From: Desulfoluna spongiiphila
GTDB taxonomy: Bacteria; Desulfobacterota; Desulfobacteria; Desulfobacterales; Desulfolunaceae
Assembly: GCF_900101345.1 (NCBI RefSeq)
Contig: NZ_FMUX01000026.1
Location: forward strand, 1-64,000
DNA: 64,000 bases
Direction: 5' to 3'
Shown here: positions 7,890-15,965 of the stretch, in pieces
Numbering within the stretch: position 1 is the first letter of the stretch
How the letters are laid out: each line of letters opens with the position of its first letter
Notes under the pieces: generated by a model
What the model was told of the DNA's origin: nothing
Database searches by the model: none
Seen by the model: the letters and a program-made list of their open reading frames with translations, nothing else
Program-made: the position numbers and the translations under genes

Positions 7890-8644
7890 GAAAAGCTCCT
7901 GTAAATGGCACCGGCATCGGTGACAACGGATTGCGGGGTGGATGCCTTTCGCTCGGCTTCATACTGCACGGCCACGTTCTGGAACCGGTTCGTCACGGCC
8001 CGTCCCTTGCGCCACCTCAGCTCAGACAGGGAGCGAAGCTGCCCCTTCCCCCAGAAGTGGTGCTCCTGTGCCCACTCCAGAACGCTCTCGATGTATGAAA
8101 AGCTGAATCCATCCTGAACCAGTCGCCCCACTGTTTCCGCCCCCTTGAAAAACAACTCCTCGGTAAGGTCCGGGGCGGCGTTGCCGTGGATCTGCCATTG
8201 CTTCTGCTGGTACTTCTCAGCAAATTCCAAAAATTGGGGGGTGATATATATATTATTACTTTCTTTAATAGGTAATTGCTCATCGGTTGTTCGCTGGTTG
8301 TTCACCGGTTGCTCGCTTTCTTCGGGTGAGGTTTGGTATGTATCCCAATTTACAACCGTAATCAGACAGAATCGGTTGCTCACGTTCTCTGTTTTGATGA
8401 ATTCATCCTCTTCCAGGGCCTTGAGCATGCGCTGCAGCTTGGGCCGGGTGATCCCCTCGCCCAGGGCCCACTCCGAAACGACGATTCCGAATGAACCGGC
8501 GGGTACGTGGTGCCCCGAGAAATAGACCGGCTTGAACCGAGCGCGGTTGAGAATGCTCCACATCAACCCCCGATACTCCAGCCCCCGGCTCCAGGACACA
8601 GAATCTTCAACCTTGCGCCATGCCTTCAAATAGCCCCTTTCCAT
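7886..8644 (-). CDS. Phage replication initiator/helicase-loader-like protein
   Basis: The 252-residue protein has an N-terminal winged-helix region (residues about 10-85, 'GYLKAWRKVEDSVSW' to 'EGITRPKLQRMLKALEEDEFI'), a polar linker and a C-terminal helical part. This resembles phage replication proteins of the lambda O/DnaD-like type that recognise the origin and load DnaB. The neighbour dnaB overlaps it by four bases. I chose the ATG at 8644, with AAAGGG nine bases upstream, over the in-frame GTG at 8668. An origin may lie in this gene, as in lambda O, but I see no clear iterons. Confidence 0.7.
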   Translation of the reverse strand: MERGYLKAWRKVEDSVSWSRGLEYRGLMWSILNRARFKPVYFSGHHVPAGSFGIVVSEWALGEGITRPKLQRMLKALEEDEFIKTENVSNRFCLITVVNWDTYQTSPEESEQPVNNQRTTDEQLPIKESNNIYITPQFLEFAEKYQQKQWQIHGNAAPDLTEELFFKGAETVGRLVQDGFSFSYIESVLEWAQEHHFWGKGQLRSLSELRWRKGRAVTNRFQNVAVQYEAERKASTPQSVVTDAGAIYRSFS

Positions 8645-8852
8645 GCGATTAACCCTTTCTAACAACACAACTTTTTACTTGTATAGAACAACGTCGTGTG
8701 TTATCTTTTTCTCATTGTTTTGGTAAAGAATTTGAGCCTCGGCAGCGCCTACTGTCGGGGCTCTCTCATTTTCTGACCATTTTTACCGATTTTCTATTTC
8801 TGCTTCTCTCATCATTTCAATACATTGAAACAATTCAAATCTGCTCACTTCG
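8645..8852. other. Intergenic region upstream of the replication genes
   Basis: About 200 bases, locally AT-rich near 8690-8850, between the interrupted HTH frame and the replication protein gene. I see no convincing DnaA box or iteron array. It could hold a promoter for the replication genes. Confidence 0.3.
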
Positions 8853-9083
8853 TCAGTATTGGCAGTGCCCGGTATACTCTCGTCTCAGCACAGCAAGGCT
8901 CTTCTGTGTCCCGTCCTCACCTCTGCCCCTGTCAAAGAAAAACATGCACACATTCGCGTCATAGATCTGTCGTGCCCGTGTCTGTCCCACATCGAAAAGC
9001 CGCCCGGCTTCCGCAAAGCTTTTGCTTCACAGCACGGCGCGGGTAAGCTTGATGTTTCGGGTCTTCTGTTCTGGTTGTCCCAT
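8853..9083 (-). pseudogene. Small sigma-region-4-like HTH frame broken by one in-frame TGA
   Basis: A strong ribosome site (GCAGGAGGACGCA) precedes the ATG at 9083. The frame reads 18 codons (MGQPEQKTRNIKLTRAVL), meets a TGA at 9027-9029, then continues in the same frame with SKSFAEAGRLFDVGQTRARQ and a further 37 codons to the stop at 8853. The part after the TGA is a clear helix-turn-helix resembling sigma-70 region 4 ('AEAGRLFDVGQTRARQIY'). The frame is preserved on both sides, so this is a single 76-codon gene with one nonsense codon. It may be a recent inactivation, read-through, or much less likely a selenocysteine codon. Confidence 0.55.
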
Positions 9084-9098
9084 TGCGTCCTCCTGCCC

Positions 9099-9569
9099 CT
9101 AATTCCCACCGTCACGCACACGCCCAAGGATAAGCGCCTCCAGCTCATCCAACTCCCTCCGGCAAACCTGAAAATTTGCCAGCAGTTCAAGCTGAGCGTT
9201 CTTGGTGGGCTTACCGTTGGTCACCAGCTCCTGGGCCTTCTCCCTGAGCGTCGAAATGGCCGAGACCACGTCAAAGGACTCCTTGTCCCAGTTGTCCGTA
9301 GGTGAAAAGACATCCTCTTTCGCCACAAGGCTCATGCCCTCGGGCTCCAGGTAGCTCTTCAGGAAGGGGTCTTCAGTCACGGCCACCACGGCCTTTAAAA
9401 AGCGCAGGTTTACTTTAATGCGGCCTGTCAGGTAGTCGTAGATGGTTGCATCGGACAGAGACATCCGTTCCGCAATGCGCTTCACCACCTCCGACTTTTT
9501 GCACCGGTGCTTAACCGCTGCATTGGCTTCATTGGTGATTTCATCACGTTCTGTGTCAGCTAATACCAT
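9099..9569 (-). CDS. Phage CII-like transcriptional regulator
   Basis: The 156-residue protein has an N-terminal region with a helix-turn-helix (residues about 20-55, 'SEVVKRIAERMSLSDATIYDYLTGR') and a helical C-terminal half. The layout resembles the phage regulatory CII/CP76 family (PF06892-like), which controls lysogeny or early gene expression. It is the first clear gene of the leftward replication and packaging operon and faces the higA-like gene across a 280-base regulatory region. The family assignment is by pattern only; a generic HTH regulator is possible. Confidence 0.55.
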   Translation of the reverse strand: MVLADTERDEITNEANAAVKHRCKKSEVVKRIAERMSLSDATIYDYLTGRIKVNLRFLKAVVAVTEDPFLKSYLEPEGMSLVAKEDVFSPTDNWDKESFDVVSAISTLREKAQELVTNGKPTKNAQLELLANFQVCRRELDELEALILGRVRDGGN

Positions 9570-9851
9570 TCCCTAAATCTCCAATGGAAAAGTCTGTAGC
9601 CCCACCGGGTTAAGAGGGGGTACAGGTAAAGTGGAATTTTATTTTTCAAAAAATGATTTTTTTCTGAGAGAGGGGGCTGAACATGGGGTATAGAAACAAA
9701 AATAGCCCATGCCTTGCGGCTATGAGCTGATGGAAGGACCGCCGGGCCTTGTCTCCGGCCTGTGCGGGTGGTGCTGTGTGAGTGGGATAATACTTAATCG
9801 AAACGTCAGGGCGCTGTCAATAAGAAATCATTGTATCCATTAGGAGGGACC
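9570..9851. promoter_or_regulatory. Divergent intergenic region of the early phage genes
   Basis: It separates the leftward CII-like operon from the rightward higA-like gene and must contain promoters for both. It includes an A/T-rich tract (9638-9665) and a GC-rich stretch at about 9720-9780. No toxin-sized frame is visible, so higA has no upstream HigB here. Confidence 0.4.
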
Positions 9852-10193
9852 ATGAAAGACTTTAACCCAACCCATCCAGGAAAAATTCTCTTCGAAGAAT
9901 TTATGAAACCCCTGGGGATCAGCCAAAGCCGCCTGGCAAAGGACCTGGGTGTCCCGGCCATGCGCATCAATAAGATCGTCCATGGAAAAAGGAGCCTCAG
10001 CGCCGACACTGCCCTGCGCCTGTCACGATACTTTGGCACATCCCCAGAGTTCTGGATGAACATCCAATCCCATTATGACATAGAAATGGCAAAAATCACC
10101 CTGGGCGACACGCTGGCCGAGGTGAAGATCTTTGCAGAAGAGACGCGAGGTGACGCACCTATATGGAAGCCGGAGGACAGGGATAAACCATGA
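9852..10193 (+). CDS. higA: Orphan HigA/VapI-type antitoxin
   Basis: The 113-residue protein is a typical HigA-family XRE repressor: NPTHPGKILFEEFMKPLGIS at the N-terminus, an HTH at about residues 20-60, and the family-specific SPEFWMNIQSHYD block. The ATG at 9852 follows TAGGAGGG at good spacing. HigA normally neutralises the HigB mRNA interferase and represses its own operon; no higB is found on either side, so this is a solitary antitoxin-like regulator. It could control the neighbouring early promoter or block a HigB elsewhere. Confidence 0.85.
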   Translation: MKDFNPTHPGKILFEEFMKPLGISQSRLAKDLGVPAMRINKIVHGKRSLSADTALRLSRYFGTSPEFWMNIQSHYDIEMAKITLGDTLAEVKIFAEETRGDAPIWKPEDRDKP

Positions 10194-10207
10194 TGAATGG
10201 CACCTGA

Positions 10208-10717
10208 CTACTTGACAAGCTTTACCCATTGAAACCCGTGATCGGGATCTTTATTTTTCCAACACAACAAGTGGTATTCTTCCCCACTTTCAGCATCCTG
10301 GTAGAGTGCGACTTGCTTCTCCAACTCAACAAAAATGCTATAGTAAGGCGCTGATGTATCCTGAAATATCATTACTTTGTGCTGCGAGCGAGCTTGCAAT
10401 AATTTTTGAAAATCATGTATAATTTCGTCAACATTACCCCATTCGGATTCAATAATCAGCTCTACAGAAATGAGATGGTGATTGTCCTCGGTTAACCTCA
10501 CTGCACTTATATCATAAAGCCATTCTCCACAGTCTTTATTATCAATCTGACTGTCACCTATACAGATGCTCAAAGACTCGTCGTTCTTGCGAATATAATC
10601 AGCAACAGACTGCTTGATTGCGTGGGTCCAGGGGCCGTTTTTATGTTCACTTTTATTTTCTAAAGAACAGCCGGTTTTATGTATAGTTGAGATTATTTCT
10701 TCAATATTCAGCGTCAT
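10208..10717 (-). CDS. Hypothetical cargo protein, possible PD-(D/E)XK fold
   Basis: I do not recognise the family of this 169-residue protein. It has no signal peptide or membrane segment. The central part runs 'EWLYDISAV', then 'ISVELIIESEWG', then 'DFQKLLQAR' and 'KVMIFQ'. An acidic residue before a strand, an ExE strand and a downstream lysine on a helix are compatible with a restriction-endonuclease-like core, but the fit is loose. It lies in the AT-rich cargo block beside a SEC-C protein and the large ATPase-nuclease, all on the same strand, so a shared defensive role is possible. Confidence 0.45.
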   Translation of the reverse strand: MTLNIEEIISTIHKTGCSLENKSEHKNGPWTHAIKQSVADYIRKNDESLSICIGDSQIDNKDCGEWLYDISAVRLTEDNHHLISVELIIESEWGNVDEIIHDFQKLLQARSQHKVMIFQDTSAPYYSIFVELEKQVALYQDAESGEEYHLLCWKNKDPDHGFQWVKLVK

Positions 10718-10773
10718 TGTGACTCCGGTTTATCAAATAATTGAGTGTTAGAGGCCACTATATTGAACGCCTT

Positions 10774-10798
10774 GCCAGGCAGCTTAATGTTGCCTGGC
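10774..10798. repeat. Hairpin between two cargo genes
   Basis: GCCAGGCA (10774-10781) and TGCCTGGC (10791-10798) form an 8-bp stem, followed on the plus strand by CCTATTTTT. Both flanking genes run on the minus strand, so its orientation does not fit a simple terminator for them. Confidence 0.45.
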
Positions 10799-10821
10799 CC
10801 TATTTTTCTTCTGCAAAAGGC

Positions 10822-10835
10822 TTGTTAAGTTTCAA
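10822..10835 (+). repeat. Left arm of a 14-bp inverted repeat around the SEC-C gene
   Basis: TTGTTAAGTTTCAA is the exact reverse complement of 11482-11495. It overlaps the stop codon of the SEC-C gene. Confidence 0.75.
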
Positions 10836-11473
10836 CTGAACGCCTTTTTCATGTGAGGCCTACAACACTTTCTAAATTGTTTGCCTGAACCACAGGGGCA
10901 TTGGGCCTTTACCGGATGAAGGGCATAATTTATCCTATCCAAAAGTTCTATTTCTTGACGCTCTAAAGCAGAAATCTCTTGGCCATCTTCAACCGACACA
11001 GAAATAAGTCCACTTGAAACTGGGTATTTTAGTTTTATCTCTCTGATCCTTGCTCGAAGCTTTAAAAACTTTTCTACTTCAGGCCTTTTTGAAATAGCCA
11101 CCTCACACGAAGGGAGCCTGCAATTAGGGTTGCCATAATCAAATGTTATTGAATCATCTTTCAGGAAGAGCACTCTCTTATCGTCTCTTATTGTAGGAGT
11201 GACACAATAATATTTGTCATTTAGCTCTACGACTGCATGTCCTATAAAGTCGAACGCTACATTTTCCCAAATAGAAATTGCCCAACCAAAAACCACTCGC
11301 CCTCCAACAGCATCAGCTTCCACCATAGCGTTGTAAGCACATTTATTTATTATATATTTATCGCTATGCTGAATTTCTAAAAAACAGGTCTCTTCATGAC
11401 CTGCAACCTTTAAGCATGCTTTCTTTAGCTCAGCAGAAATAAAATTTGGAACTATTGCTGGAGTAAAAGCCAT
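10832..11473 (-). CDS. SEC-C motif protein of unknown function
   Basis: The 213-residue protein ends in a SEC-C zinc motif (CPCGSGKQFRKCC, then RPH), the metal-binding tail found on SecA and many accessory proteins. The N-terminal about 120 residues (including 'GGRVVFGWAISIWENVAFDFIGHAVVE') resemble small uncharacterised domains often linked to SEC-C in mobile regions. I prefer the ATG at 11473 because AAGG lies six bases before it; an ATG two codons earlier abuts the same AAGG. The gene is framed by a perfect 14-bp inverted repeat. Its role in the cargo block is unknown. Confidence 0.7.
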   Translation of the reverse strand: MAFTPAIVPNFISAELKKACLKVAGHEETCFLEIQHSDKYIINKCAYNAMVEADAVGGRVVFGWAISIWENVAFDFIGHAVVELNDKYYCVTPTIRDDKRVLFLKDDSITFDYGNPNCRLPSCEVAISKRPEVEKFLKLRARIREIKLKYPVSSGLISVSVEDGQEISALERQEIELLDRINYALHPVKAQCPCGSGKQFRKCCRPHMKKAFS

Positions 11474-11481
11474 ATTCATCC

Positions 11482-11495
11482 TTGAAACTTAACAA
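11482..11495 (-). repeat. Right arm of the 14-bp inverted repeat
   Basis: TTGAAACTTAACAA mirrors 10822-10835 exactly. On the minus strand it lies immediately upstream of the SEC-C start codon. Confidence 0.75.
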
Positions 11496-11690
11496 TTATT
11501 ATTGGACAGATCTGTCCCGTAATACCCATTGGAATACGGGGCTGTCAGTATCCCAATTAGTTATGGCAGAGGGCCCCGATTTTTCGTTTGAGAGGCTTCC
11601 GCCATCATACATACTATAAGCCCTCAATAGCGTCCTACAATAGGTTAAAGCGCCTGTCCCCTTTTTCATCTTTGCTCGTAGCTATTAATC

Positions 11691-14600
11691 TTACTTGGGC
11701 TTTGACACATCCAAAACGAACACATCAATAAGTCCGGTGAGTGCTTTCGGTAAGCGTTCTTCAATGCTGCTTTTTAGTGCTTGAGCATTTCTGATGCCAT
11801 GCTTTTTATGTCCAGCAACATATTCATCTTCACCAAACCAGATCACAAGAAATATACCCTGCTGCTCTGCATCTGGATGGATGGAGTATCGTTCATACAA
11901 TTGATCTGAAGCGGCTGTATATAGCTCGCCATGCCACTGCCCTTTGACCTCGGTTACAAGCAATCGCCTTTTACCGCTGAACATTTTTGTCACCGTAAAA
12001 TCACTTCGCTTTGCGCTCTTTAGCGGATGCTCTGGTGTCACAGTGATCCCTTGAGGCTCAAGTCTCAAGCTGAGACGCTCAGCAATAATCTCAGTTGATC
12101 GTACCTCATTTAGATGATCACCTTTCTCATAAAAGCGATCAGCGCTGTTGAACTCTCCACCATCGATAGATTTCTGGAAGTCTTGAAGCTCGTGGATCAC
12201 GAGTTGACGCAATCCCTCCACAGTAACCACGGTGTCGTGTTCAAGCCAGTTCACGATTTCATCAGGTTTCGGTGGTTCGAAATCCCTCAGTGCTCTCTTT
12301 CTCAATTGCCCAGCATATATGTTCTTCAGGTTATTATTCAAATTAGCAAAACGCGAATCCTTAAGAAGCCGTTCGAGGACAGGGATAGCATCATCGGGAC
12401 TATCTGAATCAATAGACCAAATCACTTCGGTCAAAAAGCGGTATGCGGTCTCTTCTTTTGGGCTTGATGTCCCCCAGGAATTTGAAAGGTATACCTTAGG
12501 CCATTTGTCGATGAATGCATCTAAAATGGCTTCTACCTTCCTTGATGTGAGCTTGGGCCAGTAGGGATGATCTCGATGACTCATTCGATCAGACCGCTCG
12601 TAGAGTATAAATAAAGTATCCTTATCTGCTTTAAGCCAATTCCAATATATTTTAGGTGCATTGTCGAAAAAATACCACGCCCTTACGAACCAAAAAGTGC
12701 GCTTTTGTTTAATATCATCATCTTCAGTCATGTTGGGCCATCTACCCATAAAGTCAGAACACCGTTCCTCAATGATTTCTTTTAATTGGCACCGGTCCCC
12801 ATACTGAGCTGCAATCTCGAAAAGCTTATCTAACGGCTCAAGAGCCAATTCCCGAAAATGCTTAAGCCATTCAATTGATAATGTAGCGCGTAAGTGGCTG
12901 AAAGCCTCTTCATTGTGAAGTAACCAAAGATCAGGATGATTAAACTCCGAGTGTGATAGTTGTGGCTCGACATATTGCCGGAGAAAGCCTTCAGCGCTCT
13001 CGGCATCTGGAAAGATGAGGCGGTCTACTTCGTTCTTAAGTGCAATCCTCTCTTCTTCTGTTACTCCATTGTACCCCATATCAATGTTAGTACGTAGTGC
13101 TCTAAGCAGCGAAAGCTTAACATCTTCAAGATTACCCTTGATACGCATGATCTCCAAGCAAGCCGCATGGAGTATCATGACAGAGTGTAACGTCTTTGAT
13201 GCACAGCGTAATTCAGAGATTTTGAGCAGATCTGGGATGCGTGGAGCTATAAAATCAAGACAATTTTTGAGTGCATTTCGAACGATCTTCTCATCGCCAA
13301 ATACGTGTTCAATTTTTTCGGGGTCAATAAGCACAAATTTTGCGAAGCGAACCAAGCAACGCCAATCCGCCCCCCCCTCGATAATCTCTCGATTATCTGC
13401 AATATATTTTATATTTGCGACACGATTTTCCTCTTCACATCTGCTTTGGCGAGCCATCCTTCGCTTAAGCTTGGCGTGACGCCACAGACGTCTGTCTCGT
13501 TTGATTTGTAGTAAATTATCACGATTCGTCTTAGCCCACTCTCGCATGAACGAAGGTTTTTGCAGTGCTTGTTCACGCATGTGGCGCCGCAAGTCGTCGG
13601 GACCTCGGTCTTTCTCATCTCTATAGGGCTGATGTCTTTGTATGAAGCTCGCCCACAAATCTACGTTGTCAGCATCAAACGCCAAATCAATTATAAATTT
13701 GTAGTCGCCAACACGAAAAATAAGGCCAGAGTGTGACTGAGAATGTCCTTGAAACGTATTCACCCTATTGTTAAATATTTGATCACGATCAGTTAGTTTT
13801 ACAAATACATGCGCGATAATACCTTGACGAAGGCTGTCATCATCTTGAAGTACTTTTACAGATTTGCTTTGATGTGCACTTATGCCCACATGGAAATTCA
13901 AACTTCGGACCCATTGCCAAATTTGTGCAGGTTTAAAAGGAGGCTTAGCCAATTCGAAGTAGCGATCCAGCATTGATCCGACAATCTTGCTCATGCCGTT
14001 TCGGCAGTCACATTCATAAGATTCCTTGCCGCATACGCAGGATAGGTCTTTGGTAAGTTCATCCAAGAGCTGTTGGATAAGCTGTAAATCCAATTCGGAT
14101 ATGAAGTGCTTAATAAAATATCGTTCGCCTATTATACCTTCATGTCGTTCTTTGTGGCCTGGGTAAAGCTTTGCACAGATTCGAAAGAAATTTGCAAGAT
14201 AAGCCTGATCGAATGTTTCCGGCCCAAGTGTCTTGATGGTCTCTGCAGAAATTGTAAGTGACGTAGCACTGGCCTCAATAAAAAGATCGGATAGAACGGG
14301 GAGTTGGTCATAACCTTCGATATCAAGTAAACACCGATTCGCCAACCTGCGAGTGTTTTCGCTTTCATTGGGCGCTAAAACAAGTTGGCGCAACTCATCT
14401 CTTAGCTGTCCAACCCCTGGTGCCCCTGCCAAAAGTTCAAGGATTAGATCACGCAAGTGTCCATCGCTGCGAACCACAAGAAGAGGTTTGATCTCTTCCA
14501 TCACATCATTAGTGAAGAAACCTGCAACACTAAATCGACGCCAGTAATCCCCTCTTCGAAAGTAGGGGTCCTCTTCCTCAATATCTTGCAACCGTTTTAA

Positions 14601-15725
14601 AAGCAGTCGCTTTGACGAATGTTCAAGCTGAGAGGGGTCCCCGTTTGCCAACACCGCATAAGGGTCAAGCTCAATTGCAACGTCCTCGATAGATTTGATG
14701 CCTAATGTTGCCATCCAACCCAGTAGGCCGCGTAGTTCATCTCGAACTGTTGAGTTTGGGGCGATAATAGGCAAACACTTAGATAAGGTCAGCTTATCCG
14801 CCGGGTCTGCTATTCGTTTTGTGAGATAGCCTGCGGCGCAGTATTCGGCTACAATCTTGTGAACAGGGAGGTGCTGTCCCTCACTGTCCCTGGGTTTGAA
14901 AAGACGAGAGGCCAAGATACTACCAGCCTTTACGTCGCGATCAACTAATGACGCCAGCAACGGATAAGTTCGACTTTCGGTGGCCTCTTGTATGCAGACG
15001 CCTTCAGCACCAGATAATAAGAGTTTGGTAAAAACATCAGATGCTATGCTCACCTTTTGACTGGTCGATAGCATTGAGTCGACTCTCTTTACATTGGGAT
15101 TTACTTCCTTTGCTAAACGTTCGGCTGCTTGTGCGAAGATTGATTGTTTATCGGTAAAGTGTCTTTCACTTTCGATATAAGCATCAGCAAACAGCTTAAG
15201 AAATTGAGGATTGGGAAGAAGTGCTTCCAAATCAAATCGCGCAACCTCGGCCTGAAACGCAGCAAAGTCCTCCCCCGGCATATGGTGATTAAAGATCTCA
15301 CGCTGTTCAATGTCTTTAAACTCGCAGAGTCCAACCACCAGAGGCGGGTGTCCGAGAAATTCGGTGAATGCCTCTGTTAAAGCGTTGTCCCACTCGCTGG
15401 ATCGGCTCGTCAAGTAAACGTGTGTTGGATTTATCGCTTCAGCTTGGCCAAGTAGTTTATAAATACCGGAGGCATCTATTTTTGCTAACTCGTCAAATGC
15501 GTCGATCAAGAGCGGTATGTTTTCTTCCCTTGCTCCCACGTATACGAATTTACTCGCTGTCACTACTTTTGCACCCAATTGTTGGGCAAGACTTCCCATA
15601 AGCTCCGTTTTTCCACCACCGGGCTCAGCCAACACGACTACATACTTCGAAGCGGCGAGTAGCTCAGTTTCAGTGTAAATGTTGCCATTGATTGAGAGTC
15701 TTCGGGGAAGATAGATTGAATTCAT
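11691..15725 (-). CDS. Large NACHT/STAND-like ATPase with C-terminal PD-(D/E)XK-type nuclease
   Basis: The 1344-residue protein opens directly with a P-loop: Walker A at residues 33-40 (AEPGGGKT) and Walker B at 72-80 (LLIDAFDEL), then 'YLTSRSSEWD' with a likely sensor arginine. This is the NACHT/STAND style of sensory ATPase. A long helical region follows, with a cysteine cluster (CVCG...CDC) in the middle, probably a sensor. The last about 105 residues contain 'SDFTV' (Asp about 1242) and 'LLVTEVKGQ' (Glu 1259, Lys 1261, Gln 1263), a PD-(D/E)XK nuclease core. ATPase-sensor-nuclease architecture is typical of anti-phage proteins that cut DNA after sensing infection. The order here (ATPase first, nuclease last) differs from Avs proteins, where the effector is N-terminal. 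The gene is AT-rich compared with the phage core. Defence is inferred, not shown. Confidence 0.7.
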   Translation of the reverse strand: MNSIYLPRRLSINGNIYTETELLAASKYVVVLAEPGGGKTELMGSLAQQLGAKVVTASKFVYVGAREENIPLLIDAFDELAKIDASGIYKLLGQAEAINPTHVYLTSRSSEWDNALTEAFTEFLGHPPLVVGLCEFKDIEQREIFNHHMPGEDFAAFQAEVARFDLEALLPNPQFLKLFADAYIESERHFTDKQSIFAQAAERLAKEVNPNVKRVDSMLSTSQKVSIASDVFTKLLLSGAEGVCIQEATESRTYPLLASLVDRDVKAGSILASRLFKPRDSEGQHLPVHKIVAEYCAAGYLTKRIADPADKLTLSKCLPIIAPNSTVRDELRGLLGWMATLGIKSIEDVAIELDPYAVLANGDPSQLEHSSKRLLLKRLQDIEEEDPYFRRGDYWRRFSVAGFFTNDVMEEIKPLLVVRSDGHLRDLILELLAGAPGVGQLRDELRQLVLAPNESENTRRLANRCLLDIEGYDQLPVLSDLFIEASATSLTISAETIKTLGPETFDQAYLANFFRICAKLYPGHKERHEGIIGERYFIKHFISELDLQLIQQLLDELTKDLSCVCGKESYECDCRNGMSKIVGSMLDRYFELAKPPFKPAQIWQWVRSLNFHVGISAHQSKSVKVLQDDDSLRQGIIAHVFVKLTDRDQIFNNRVNTFQGHSQSHSGLIFRVGDYKFIIDLAFDADNVDLWASFIQRHQPYRDEKDRGPDDLRRHMREQALQKPSFMREWAKTNRDNLLQIKRDRRLWRHAKLKRRMARQSRCEEENRVANIKYIADNREIIEGGADWRCLVRFAKFVLIDPEKIEHVFGDEKIVRNALKNCLDFIAPRIPDLLKISELRCASKTLHSVMILHAACLEIMRIKGNLEDVKLSLLRALRTNIDMGYNGVTEEERIALKNEVDRLIFPDAESAEGFLRQYVEPQLSHSEFNHPDLWLLHNEEAFSHLRATLSIEWLKHFRELALEPLDKLFEIAAQYGDRCQLKEIIEERCSDFMGRWPNMTEDDDIKQKRTFWFVRAWYFFDNAPKIYWNWLKADKDTLFILYERSDRMSHRDHPYWPKLTSRKVEAILDAFIDKWPKVYLSNSWGTSSPKEETAYRFLTEVIWSIDSDSPDDAIPVLERLLKDSRFANLNNNLKNIYAGQLRKRALRDFEPPKPDEIVNWLEHDTVVTVEGLRQLVIHELQDFQKSIDGGEFNSADRFYEKGDHLNEVRSTEIIAERLSLRLEPQGITVTPEHPLKSAKRSDFTVTKMFSGKRRLLVTEVKGQWHGELYTAASDQLYERYSIHPDAEQQGIFLVIWFGEDEYVAGHKKHGIRNAQALKSSIEERLPKALTGLIDVFVLDVSKPK

Positions 15726-15923
15726 ATGCGCATAATCATTTAATATAAATCGGACTTATTCCATTCTACCGATTTGAATTATTTTTGGGCGTATCCAGGT
15801 GAATGCCATACCTTCCAACGGACACTTTAGAAAGAAAACGACCGGGCCACACCCGCAGCCCGGCCACACATCGCTACCTATTTATAACGTTCCTTTCACG
15901 AGAACATTGTTTCTTTTTCGAAT

Positions 15924-15960
15924 AAAAAAAATGCACCTCCGCCTTAGAGCGATTGTGCAT
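15924..15960 (-). terminator. Intrinsic terminator of the repressor gene
   Basis: On the minus strand ATGCAC pairs with GTGCAT (15955-15960 and 15931-15936), with additional inner pairing, and a run of T follows (15924-15930). It lies directly after the repressor stop. Confidence 0.75.
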
Positions 15961-15965
15961 GGGAA

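Noticed and set aside
8670..8850. Replication origin with iterons
   Set aside because: The region is only mildly AT-rich and I could not find repeated motifs or DnaA boxes; an origin may lie inside the replication protein gene instead.
10741..11495. Integron-like attC sites around the SEC-C gene
   Set aside because: The core pattern GTTRRRY fits once, but the matching R' box, L boxes and a second attC at the neighbouring gene are absent, and no integron integrase is visible.
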